This document shows positions 21,922-32,303 of a DNA stretch of 35,293 bases, piece after piece. The notes beneath the pieces are model-generated. The model did not search any database. It saw nothing but the letters and a program-made list of their open reading frames with translations, and was not told the DNA's origin. Positions within the stretch are counted from its first letter, which is position 1; every line of letters starts with the position of its first letter. The stretch is from Intoshia linei (lineage: Eukaryota; Orthonectida; Rhopaluridae), in contig LWCA01000270.1 in assembly GCA_001642005.1 (NCBI GenBank), forward strand, positions 1 through 35,293. Reading direction: 5' to 3'. Made by a program: the position numbers and the translations under genes.

Positions 21922-22334
21922 TATTTAATTTTTCCATTTAATTAAATATTCATCAAATTTTTGTTATTTTAAATAATTTAATAAAATATAATAATAATTA
22001 TAATACAATGGATGAATAAGCTAATTATATATGAAATTCAATGACACGTAATAAACTTACAAATTCCTTGTAGTTAGGAAAATTACTTAGCTATTATGAA
22101 TAATATCGAATTATTGTATAATTACTTAAGAATTTCGAAAATATACGAATATCTATTAAAATATTGACCTTTGTTAGTTTAAATACACTCATTGTTTTGA
22201 AAATAGATTTTTTAAATGTGGAGATTGTTTATTTACCTACACATTTGGTAATTAAATATATATTTATCACCTTTTAAACTGTCAAAATTTAAGTTCTAAT
22301 TTCCTTTTTTTAAAAAAAATTAATTAATGTAAAT
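21922..22334. other. AT-rich 3' flank of the homeobox gene
   Basis: Only AT-rich sequence with several AATAAA-type polyadenylation signals just after the stop (around 21980). No gene or recognised repeat. Confidence 0.4.
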
Positions 22335-22335
22335 C

Positions 22336-22660
22336 AGTGGCCGCCAAACTTTTTGACACGTCGAGTATAAAAAATTCTGGGCCAGATGGAAAATATAAAT
22401 GAGAGTTTTAAATTAAGTAATGAAGTAATAAGTTTTGAATAATTTATTTGTAACATTATTATTTAAACAATGCGTTAGCGTTTTTCCTGCCTATATTTTT
22501 GACAAATTAGATTGTGTCCCAATCTTTTATAGTAACATTAAATTTATGGAATAGTATTATTTAAACAATGGCGCAATCGTTTTGCCTGCCTATATTTTAG
22601 ACAAATTTGATTGTGTTTCAATCTCTTCGAGTTGTGCTCCTCACGAGCTTTAGACATTAC
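22336..22660. mobile_element. hAT-like terminus followed by a 98-bp tandem duplication
   Basis: CAGTGGCCGCCAAACTTTTT is a hAT-type end. Inside, 'attatttaaacaatg' followed by 'cctgcctatattttt' and 'ttgattgtgt' occurs at 22458 and again at 22556, giving two diverged copies of a 98-bp unit. The far end was not found. From 22700 to 23650 I see no gene and no defined repeat. Confidence 0.5.
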
Positions 22661-23853
22661 TTATAATTGTTGATAAATAATTGTAATTATTATGTTGATA
22701 GATTAGGGTACAGTGACAAATTTTTAAAAACAAACATTTCACTTAAATCCTGAAAAAAATTTGTTGCCTTTTAAAAAATTTCACTGCACTTTAATATAAA
22801 TACCTTGATTTCATAATCATCGGCATTCAATCTACGCAAACAGGAAGAGTTTCTATATGTGAATATAGAATGCGAATCCTGGAATCAATCGCTCAAGAAT
22901 GTGTAATTTTATAATAATATTAACAAATATATTATATAGATAACTGTACTAACTCCTTTAAAATTAATTGGATTTACCAATCACGTTGAAAAATATTAAT
23001 CGTTCATAATCAGAGGTGAAGATTTGGTACAAAAATGAAAATAATTTATAAAAAAACACCTAAATGCATTCAAAAAATTATTGTTGTATAATAAATCTCT
23101 GAATGTTTTAGTTTCTTAATTGCATAATTGTATTTCACCATTGCATTATTGAGTTGTAAATGGTAGATATGTAACCTTAACTACATTTTTTAAAATTATA
23201 CACAATTAGGTATTATTAGATTTATGTTTATGGATTCTTTTTGTTACAAATATAAATCAAATGAAGCATATTTATCACTTTGAAAAATGTCTTTCAGCAA
23301 ATAAATGTGTTTTATTAGGTTTATACTTGCAAATACATATTGTATAATTGTGTAATTCATGCATTAACATTTGATTCTTAATTTTTCCCTTTCGGCAATT
23401 TATAAACAGCATATTTAAGTAGCATATACTGAATATTTCAGAAATTTGCAAATTATAATTAACTTTTTGGTTCGATGTATTACTCAGCGTAATTTATGAG
23501 ATTGAAACCCATATTTTTGTATTTAAAATAATTATACAATCAAATCCCAGTTTTCGAAATTGTAGGTTGAATATTTTTAGTTTGATAAATTTTGTTGATA
23601 ACAGGAAAACATTTTTACACTTTTAAAATTTCTGCTAGGTTTTATTTTTAAACGATAGACCAGTGTTTCTCAACCTTATTATTATTTTTTTTTATTTTGA
23701 ATTTTTTTTAACCTTTCCCCAGATTAAAAAAATTAATTTGTGTTAAATTAATCCCATATTTTCATAATCCTATAAATTCGTAATATTCAAAAATTTATTT
23801 AAATATTTATTTTTTTTACCCCTTTCACTGTATGTGTATTTTATACTATACAC

Positions 23854-24562
23854 CAGGCATTCTCAACCCTTTTTCGCTGTGGACCCCCTAATATGATATT
23901 ACAAAAAACTTGTGGACCCCAAAAAAATTAATAATAATGACAATTTTTAATGAATCATTACATATGGTTGAAACAAATGATGGTCAAAAGACATGGAGTA
24001 CTCTATTTTTGCGAGATGATAAAATTGATGAACTATTAATATTTACCTTTAACCCGTCAATGTTCCCAAAATGAAACATGTTTTTCAGGTATTGTTTACA
24101 GTACATTATTAATTGTTTACCACATATTTTATCAGATCAATAAAAAGTCTATATTATCTATCTTCCCTATAAAAAAGTAATATTTTATATCCCTTGGTTG
24201 ATGTTTCATAGAATCATGAATATTGACTGATTTTTTGTCCCATTTTCAGTTTAAAATTTAAAGCTTTTTTTTATGACTAGAAACTTGGCTCTATCATAAA
24301 TTTTAATTTAATAATTAAATAAAACCGCTGCTCTTAAAATAAAACAATGAAGGTTTCCCAATAATTTTTATACTTGTAAGTAATTTAATTTAATACCAAA
24401 GAATTTACTTTTACAATATTTGCACGTTTTATATTAATATTTCTAAGCCTTTATGTTTAAAAAAAGACTTTATGTTACTGAAAATGTCTATAATATGTAA
24501 TAAATGTATATAATTTTCATAGACCCCCAAAAAAGTGCTGTGGACCCCGTTGAGAATGGCTG
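23854..24562. mobile_element. Nested hAT-like element, family A copy 1
   Basis: The left end is CAGGCATTCTCAACC followed by GCTGTGGACCCCC. The right end is GCTGTGGACCCC followed by GTTGAGAATGGCTG. It is flanked by near-identical 15-bp direct repeats (TTTTATACTATACAC at 23839-23853, TTCTATACTATACAC at 24563-24577). This exceeds the 8 bp typical of hAT, perhaps because the site itself is a TATAC repeat. 709 bp, no coding capacity. Same family as 28106-29036. Confidence 0.75.
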
Positions 24563-24649
24563 TTCTATACTATACACAGCATAATTTTGAAAAACTTTAT
24601 TCTTTTATTTTCATACATTTTAAAATAGGTAATTTAAAAATTATATAAG

Positions 24650-24990
24650 TTAAATTCGAGACAGTAAGAGGGTTAAATACCATTTCAAACTTTGAAATTC
24701 AAAGTCTTAAATTCATAAAAAAATTCACTTGTTTATCGATATTTTTTTGAAAGAATCCGATTTTATCAAATCTTAGACATAAAGATCACTTACTCCATTT
24801 GAGTAACTCCAACCCCAAAGAAAAAATTCAATTTTACCAACCCTTAAGGAAAAACTCCCCTTTTTCCAATAATTTTTGAAAAACAAAGATTTTACCAAAT
24901 CTTCTAACAAAAACCTCTCAATTTAATCCCAAATTAAAATCCAATTTTTCAAAATTTTTTTGAAACACCCACTTAATCCATACACCCACA
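24650..24990 (+). repeat. Tandem-module block, fourth locus
   Basis: Modules 'tttttttgaaagaatccgat' plus 'tttatcaaatctt' and 'tttttgaaaaacaaagattt' plus 'taccaaatctt' repeat with a period near 115-130 bp. Each carries 'aaccccaaag', 'ttaaggaaaaact' sub-blocks. This is the same block as in the elements at 10509 and 11940. Confidence 0.65.
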
Positions 24991-25160
24991 GACCATACAT
25001 AGAATTTTCTGACCGCTCGATTGATAAACACTGGTCTAGATAAAATTGTTACAATTCAGATATTAATCTCATCGTGGCCACACGTTGGGTAGCCAAAATA
25101 AGTGATGCTTATCAACTAGTATGAATGAAACTATATTTAAATTAAACTTTGAAAGATTGC

Positions 25161-28100
25161 ATGTTTTTTATTTTAATATTATTTCATATTGGTAATTTGG
25201 CACAATTAAATGGTAAAAATGTATCTAGAATTTCATTGTTTAAATTATTTGAAATACAAAAATTATGGAATCGTGGCATAAACGGAGGAAATGTATCCAT
25301 AGCAATACTGGATAGTGGTTTATCGGAATTTTACAGTAAAAGGGTTGTAAACATTACAAACTATTCCAATGCACATTCGTCAAATGATACTATTGGCCAT
25401 GGAACACATGTAGCTGGTATTTTAATTAGTGATTATGAAGACTGTCGTGGTATAATTGATAATCATAATATACACATTTTAAAGATTCTAAATAACAATC
25501 AAGATTCTGAAACGAGCTGGTTTATAGAATCGTTTAATTACGTTTTAGAAAATGATGTAAAAATTGTAAATTTAAGCATTGGAGGTAGAAACTATTTGGA
25601 TAAAATATTTGTTTCAAAAATAACGGAAATGATCAAAAGAGGTGTAATTATAGTTTGTGCTGTAGGAAACGAAGGTCCAACCTTTGGAACAATAAACAAC
25701 CCTGCAGATTTGATATATACGATTGGAGTTGGATCAACTAACTACGATGGAAAAATTTCTCCCTTTTCATCGAGAGGTATGACATTGGGTGAATTGAGTG
25801 ACGGTGGTTATGGTCGAGTTAAACCAGATGTAGTGACATTTGGGGAATGTATTTTCTCGTTGGTTATTAAAAATGGGAAATATCAATGCACATCCAAAAA
25901 TGGTACTAGTTTTACTGCACCAGTCATAACATCAATTATTTCCTTAGCTATCAGTGCTTATAGTAAGAACTCTATTAATTATCTGAGCCAATATTGTAAT
26001 TTCAATAATATAGTTTCACCAGAATTATTCAATAAATTGAAATGTGTCAATTTTATATTTAATGCGGCTTTTGCAAAGCAATTATTAATCAGTTCAGCTA
26101 AAAAACTGGACAATTACAGCATGTTCGAACAGGGCGCGGGGCTGGTTGTGCCTAATCAAGTTATTGATGCTTTACTAACCATGGAACCACACATTTCTGC
26201 ATTTCCAAATATTATTGATTGGTTAGGATGTCCATATTACTGGCCATTTTGTTCCCAACCTTTGTATTATAGTTCACAAACCGTTATTGTTAACATAACT
26301 ATCATTAATTCAATTTCCATAAAATCAAAAATTTATAACTATGATGTGAAAAATGTACAAAACGGTCAATATCTAGATGTAAAAGTCAAACATTCTTCAG
26401 AAATTTATCCTTATTTTGGATATTTATCAATGGAAATTCAAATAAATCAAAATATTACGTCAGTTCTCATTGAAACTGAAGTAGTGGTTTGTATTGAGGG
26501 TATATACGTCAGCTCTTCTGATTATTCGACTGATACCAATTATCGAAGAAATATAACAATTTCATTAAAAATACAAACAGTTGAAACTCCACCTCGTTCT
26601 AAAAGAATTTTAATTGATCAATATCATCAAATATCTTATCCAAATTATAATATACCTTCCGATCATTTCGATTTTAGTAGTAATGACAACAGTGATATTT
26701 TTGATAGGTTTTTATTTACAGAAATTTATAAATTAAAAATACTTACATTTTTTTAGTTTTTGTGATCACATCCACACCAACTTTAAAGGCTTTTACGGCT
26801 ATTTAAGGGGAAATGGATATTACGTGGAAAGTTTTTATCAAAAAAAAATCAATTTTAATCCACAATTGTACTCTGTTTTAATATTAATAGACGTAGAACG
26901 AGAGTTTAGTAAAATTGAAATGAACAAATTGTACGGATTTGTTAATGAAAATGGACTGTCTATATTTTTATTTTCTGAATGGTACAATAATGATATTTTA
27001 AAACGTCTCAAATTTACTGAGGATTATGGGTTTTTACTTTTAAACTAAAATATAGTTATATATATTTTATATAGAAAAAGTAAAAAATTTGATTTACCCG
27101 GTAGTAACCTGGTTTCATACAACAATTTATTGGCAAGATGGGGTATTATGTTGGATGATGTAGTCATTTCAGGAAATTTTTCGTATAACGGTGAAATTGG
27201 TAAACATTTTTTAAAAATAGATAAAATTATACAATTTAGTTCATATTAACAGTGGCGGGTCCATACTAATGTACCCACAATATTCTTACATTATAACATC
27301 ACGCATGATTAATACAGGTTAATTTAAATTTAAAATTGTTTAAAGTCGAAATGAAATGTTTTCATTACTATATTAATTATGTTAGGTCGACAATATTTAA
27401 TGAACGAGCCAAATAAAAAAGTTTCCAATTTAAATGGGTTTCTTGGTGTAGATTCCGATATTCTGGTGATATATTCTCCACGTTCTAATAGTAAATATTC
27501 AAAATCTGGGAAAATTATTGTTTTTACCGATTCATCGTGCTTAGATGATTCTTGTAATACAAATGGTTAGTATCATCAAAAAATTAAATATTTCTTTCTT
27601 AGCATGCTTCTCCTTTATATACTCTATTTTGAAGTATATCGATACAAATTTAATGAATATTGAACTTTCTAAATTGATCAAGTACAGCCTGGAAGGTTCA
27701 CTATTTAGGTTGAACAATGAAACCCTTTTACAGAAAGGACATTTGATTGATACAGGTATATTTACATTTATACGAGCATAATGCGATTCGCGCGTAGCCT
27801 GAGGCTCCGATGTGTTAATTTTTTTGTCCCACCAGTTCAGAACCAGGAATTGGAATTAATTGATTTCAACAAATTTAATTGCAATTAGTTGGTAAAAATT
27901 ATTTTCCAATTAATTGCAATTATTTTATATAAATAAATTAATTGAAAAATGAATATTTAGCAAACAATTAATTGGTTTATACACATAATTGATTGCAATC
28001 AATTATTTTCAATCCCTGTTCAGAACCACTGGTCTAAATAATTTCATTTAGATGCGAATCAAAGTTTAAAGTAGTAAACTTAAACTATATCCAAATAATG

Positions 28101-29246
28101 TAGATCAACCATTATCAACGGGTCCATGTTTTTTGGGGTCCATGAAAAATTTTATAGTTAAATTATTTACAAAAATAAGATAAAGAGAAAAATGATATTT
28201 CCGCAATGATAGTAATTATTTCTAACGCCAATTAATTTAATATCTATTTTCCATTAAGACTAAATTTAAGTAAATATATTAAATACTCAATGTAAAATAA
28301 AAATTGTTATGTACTTCTTACAAACAGCAGCTAGCTTTGCCAATGTGGATTTTTTAATTTTAATACAGATTTTTCATTTTACTAAAGTCAAGAGTGTATA
28401 ATCTTAAAAACAATCACATTATAGTTACAAACCTAAAAAATCGTCATAAAAAACATGATTCCCAGAAGAAATGAAATTTTGAATACCTGTAGTATAGAGT
28501 TTTTTCAATCATGCATTTTGTATGAAGGAGTGATTCCCAAACTTATTTCGCCATGGACTAATTGTTAAAAAGTGCAATTTTTACGGATTTATGATAATGA
28601 TTATGATTTTCAAAAATATCCCAGAATTTATGTTTTATAAAATTATACAACTTTTTTATTTTTAAAAAAAAATGGTAATTTAGTTTTGACTATGAATACG
28701 TAAATTTCTGAAACTGAAATTTATGATAATGTACATGAATTTCAAATGCGTTTCAGAATATATGTTTTCTTGAAAATTTAGAGCTAATTTTATTTTTAAA
28801 ATAATACAATTGTGTTTTTGACGCTGAAGAACTTAATTTCGGAAAATGAAATTTACGATTTTGCATCACCCTGGAAAAACTGTATTAGCAAGTGGGTTTT
28901 TAAATAAACGGTAACACATACATTACATGTTATATAAACAAATGATTTATGTATATACTTTTTTTGGGTCCACAGGGATTTTGGTTTTTTAAATGTCATT
29001 GTAGAGTCCACACAGAAAATGGGTTGAAAATGCCTGATGTAGATAATCTTATAGTTTAATTTAGATTGCATTTACCATTTCGGCGATATTTATCATTCTT
29101 TGAACCGTTTACCCGATAAATGTGCAGAGAAATATTTACCAACAAAAACTTTTCTTGTAAACAAATATTTGGCTATACCTTTCTTTATTGTTCTTATATT
29201 AATTTTCAATAAATTGTACCGGAAAAGGTGGAAAATATTTGGGTAA
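25161..29246 (+). CDS. MBTPS1: Membrane-bound site-1 protease (subtilisin-kexin isozyme 1), 7 exons, 845 residues
   Basis: Site-1 protease is a Golgi serine protease that starts cleavage of SREBP and ATF6. Exons 25161-26707, 26757-27029, 27075-27199, 27240-27317, 27386-27565, 27603-27755, 29065-29246 agree in phase. Catalytic residues are D51 (AILDSGL), H80 (GHGTHVAG), oxyanion N170 (VGNEGP) and S250 (NGTSFTAP). Family blocks: NLSIGG, SSRGMT, GGYGRVKPD, MFEQGAG, CPYYWPFCSQP, PPRSKRILIDQYH, HIHTNFKGFYGYLR, FSEWYN and FTDSSCLDDSC. The last exon supplies the transmembrane helix (YLAIPFFIVLILIF) and a basic tail (KLYRKRWK). A hydrophobic signal peptide starts at the ATG, and an in-frame stop at 25143 bounds it. 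The roughly 165-residue propeptide of other site-1 proteases is not visible: only about 40 residues precede the catalytic core. Residues 275-310 hold an extra segment. Confidence 0.93.
28106..29036. mobile_element. hAT-like element, family A copy 2, with perfect 8-bp target duplication in the last protease intron
   Basis: The left end CAACCATTATCAACGGGTCC matches the inverse of the right end of the 23854-24562 copy. The right end reads GGGTTGAAAATGCCTG, the inverse of CAGGCATTTTCAACCC, so this copy is inserted in the opposite orientation. Identical 8-bp repeats ATGTAGAT flank it (28098-28105 and 29037-29044). It is 931 bp and includes R2/R1-type modules at 28520-28960. It ends 28 bp before the start of the protease's last exon. 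Confidence 0.9.
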
Positions 29247-29275
29247 TTTTTTGTTAATATAAAACAGTCTAACCC

Positions 29276-29880
29276 AGTGGTTCTCAAAGTGTTCGACATG
29301 AAAAATATTAAATTAAAATTATGGTAACCTTTTAATTTTTGTAACTGATTGATATGTACTACGTACAAACACCATCTAGCTCCGATTAGAGCGGACATTT
29401 TTATTCTACCAAAAAAATAGATTCAATAAGAAAATCTAACTTAAGAATGTTTCTATTCACTAAATTCATAAATATAAATAAACATCAATCATTTAGAGAA
29501 GTGGTTCCCAAAGTTGTTTTATCACGGCAGGCATTTTGTACTTAAAGTTAATTATTTTCAATTAATTTTATTTTAACATTTGTGTAAAGAATTTTGTTAT
29601 CCCATTTTTTAATTTATTAGACAAAATGTGTGCATAATCTTAAAAATAAAGTAAAAACGGTACAATTTTATCAATTGTCATAAATAGCACAAATTCCAGA
29701 AAAAATAAAATAAAAACCTATTTTGTTATTTTCAATGTGATAATATTCAGTACAATGTATCTGCTTTCGATGAGTAAAAAATATCAATTTTGTATCAATA
29801 ATTAACTGAATCACCATTTTAAAAACATATTTCAGATGAATTTTACCAACATTATAATAAAATTCACTTTTTTAAGGTTA
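29276..29880 (-). repeat. Repeat R2 with its inner flank, reverse copy
   Basis: 29350-29650 is the reverse complement of R2. 29660-29880 is the reverse complement of 31020-31230 ('aatttatgctatttatgaca'). It starts with CAGTGGTTCTCAAAG, a hAT-type terminus. With the forward copy at 31005-31520 it forms a large inverted pair around the R1 copy and a transposase relic. It begins 30 bp after the protease stop. Confidence 0.7.
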
Positions 29881-29941
29881 CAATTATGTTGTATATTGTA
29901 TAATTTTGTATTTTAAATTAACAATATCCAATTTATAATAA

Positions 29942-30190
29942 AGGGTGTTTCATTAAGACGGACCGATAAAAACAGTAAATAAAACAATGTTAATGGATAA
30001 ATTTTATTGATTTTTTTATGGAATTATGTTATTTGGCACATGGCAATTATGTGTGAAAAATAATATTGCCCAAATGTTCGCCAAAGCTTCGGCGGCACAC
30101 CTCCACTCGATGGTCAAAATTTTTTATGACATCTCTGCATAATTGCTCCTCGATCTCACCAATATACCTTATTATCTCATCCTTCAGCTT
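29942..30190 (-). pseudogene. C-terminal end of a Tc/mariner-superfamily transposase, relic
   Basis: On the minus strand, about 30178-30070 reads IGEIEEQLCRDVIKNFDHRV followed by EVCRRSFGEHLGNIIFHT. I recognise this as the C-terminal tail of IS630/Tc1/mariner-like transposases (typically I..IC..V..NF..R...C..S.GGHL..IIFH). The downstream terminus at 29942-29965 reads GGGTGTTTCATTAAGACGGA on the plus strand. The DDE core is missing. Length of the coding remnant is about 40 residues. Confidence 0.6.
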
Positions 30191-30231
30191 AAATTTATAT
30201 TTAAATTAAATGGAACAAATTACTATCCTAA

Positions 30232-31528
30232 CTTATATAAAATGTGACGCGATTTTTGTTTGTCTGTGTGTGTGTTACTTTTTTGAAATAACTACCCATC
30301 TTAGAATTTTTGTAAAGACCATATTTCAAACGCAGTTGATTTCCGGGATGTTAGAAAAATAAATTTCAACCTCCCAAACTCACATCTTACGGGTCAAAAA
30401 GCCCAATTCTTCTTTTTTTTGAAAATCAAACGAGTTCGAGAATTCAAAAAAATTATATCTTCAGGGCCAAAACCCCAAATTCCCCTTCCTTTTTGTTTGA
30501 AAACAGCCTTAGAATTCCAAAAAATTTCAATCCTAATAAGTGACGACTTCACGGTCAAAAAAGCATTTTAGTATTCATATATTTTTTTTCCGAAATATTT
30601 TATTAAAAATAAAATTTGAAATAATTAACGGTCCGAAAATTTAAAAAAAGATTTATTCTGATAGAGCTTATTCTAGTTGATATAAATACAAAATTTCAAC
30701 CCCAGAAATCGACACAATTCCGGTGAAAAATAATTTTTAATATATTATCAACCAATATTTTTCAGAAATTACAAATGTAAATATTGAATCCTACAATTTC
30801 AAAAAAAATGTGCATTGTACGTCTACACATTTCCAGTCAAGACATATGGGTGAAAATCTATATAATTCATTCCTTCGGAATTTTTTTTATTGCTACGCAA
30901 TTTTTAAATTTCAAATTTTTATTTTCAAAATATTTTGTTTCAAATGAAACTATAACCACGAAACTAAAAGTAATACAACTTTGTTATTATCATTTTTATA
31001 TTTAATGTAATCTTTTGCAATATTGGTAAAATTCACCTGAAATATGTTTATAAAGTGAAGATTCCGTTAAGTATTGATACATAATTGATATTTTTAAGTA
31101 TTTATTCAATTTGCACTGAATATATATCATCACATTGAAAATGACAAAATAGGTTTTTATAATTTTATTTACTGGAATTTATGCTATTTATGACAATTTT
31201 TAGGATTGGACTGTTTTTACTTTTACTTTTAATATTATACACACATTTTGTATAATAAATTAAAAAAATGGGATAATAATTGTTTTTAAAATTCTTTACG
31301 CAAATGTTAACAAAACAAAAATTAAGAGGGAATAATTCACTTTAAAGTAAAAAGTAATGTGATATGACGGTTCCGCCTGAAACAAATTTGGGAACCACTC
31401 CTTTAAAGGATTGATAATAGTTAATAGTAGGATTTTTAAGTTAGATTTTCAACGTGAATTTATTTTTTAAGTATAATAAAAATGTGCTCTCGGCAGAGCT
31501 AGGTCCTGTTTGTACGTAGTATGTAAAT
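30232..31528 (+). repeat. R1 + R2 composite repeat, most complete copy
   Basis: Starts with CTTATATAAAATGTGACGCG and a TGTCTGTGTGTG stretch, runs through R1 (30350-31010) and ends with R2 (31250-31520, 'gtacgtagtatgtaaattta'). About 1.3 kb. The same R1-R2 order appears reversed at 4111-4960. A 73-codon frame at 30784-31005 is repeat sequence. No transposase or reverse transcriptase motif is present. Confidence 0.8.
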
Positions 31529-31670
31529 TTATTTTTTGGTAGTATAAAAATGTTCCCTCGGTAGAACTAGGCTACGGGGATTGATAATAGTGAATAGTAG
31601 AATTTTTAAGTTAGATTTTCAACGTGAATTTTTTGATATAATACAAGAGTGCCCTCGCCAGTAATACTAA
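31405..31670 (+). repeat. Partial tandem triplication of the R2 end
   Basis: 'attgataatagt(t/g)aatagtag' and 'ttagattttcaacgtgaatt' occur at 31410-31455 and again at 31580-31630. The 'gtataataaaaatgt..ccctcggcagagctagg' tail appears three times (31470-31503, 31540-31571, 31638-31665), progressively diverged. 31690-32303 beyond it holds a hAT-type terminus (CACTGGTCTAACC, 31885-31900) and otherwise AT-rich DNA with no gene. Confidence 0.7.
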
Positions 31671-32303
31671 GCTAATGCGGAAGCTAATACTTCCAATGAA
31701 TGTCAAATTTGCTATATCCCACATTTTAATATTTAAAATTTTTCGATTTAAGGAGGAAATTCTTTTTTGGTATCTAAATCTTAGCTTATTAACGTGTTCA
31801 GGATTAAAGCTATATTTTTAAACAATTATGTGGTCCACATAAATTTTTTGTTTTGACGAGTGGTCAACGGTGGAAAAAGTTTGAGACCACTGGTCTAACC
31901 TGTCAACCTTTCAAAGAAAAGCTATGCTTTTTTTAATTCAGGGACTAGGTTTTTTTCATTTTTCCAAAAAATTGGTAATTTCCGTCTTTTGCCAACTGTC
32001 TCATTATTATCAGTTTATAATTTTTTTTAAATTATTAATAATTAATTTTTCGATGGGTGTACTTAAATTTTGATGGTTTATAACCACTTTATTATAATTA
32101 TTTAACATATAAATCAAATGGTTTTATTTATTAGATTCATACGAAGAGAAATATACTGATATTATGGCTGTTTTAATTAATAATTAAATATTTAACAACC
32201 AAAGAGTACGTTTTAAAAGTTAGAAACGAAAAAAGAAACTTTACAAGATAAGATTTTGTATTTTAATTAAAATATTACATGTATTATTTTGGTATAATTT
32301 GAA

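Larger units (their letters stand above)
23661..25033. mobile_element. Outer hAT-like element upstream of the site-1 protease gene, carrying a nested element
   Basis: Ends CAGTGTTTCTCAACC (left) and CGATTGATAAACACTG (right) form a diverged inverted repeat of about 15 bp. Flanking 8-mers CGATAGAC and GTCTAGAT share only TAGA, so the target duplication is degraded or the borders are slightly off. A second element sits inside at 23854-24562. The tandem-module block lies at 24650-24990. The right end is 127 bp before the protease ATG. Confidence 0.6.

Noticed and set aside
25149-25151. TTG as the protease start codon
   Set aside because: A normal ATG follows at 25161 at the head of a clear signal peptide; non-ATG initiation is not needed in an animal gene.
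28853-29398. Two minus-strand frames (72 and 101 codons)
   Set aside because: They are antisense to the protease's last exon, the hAT end and repeat R2; the plus-strand exon has phase and family support.
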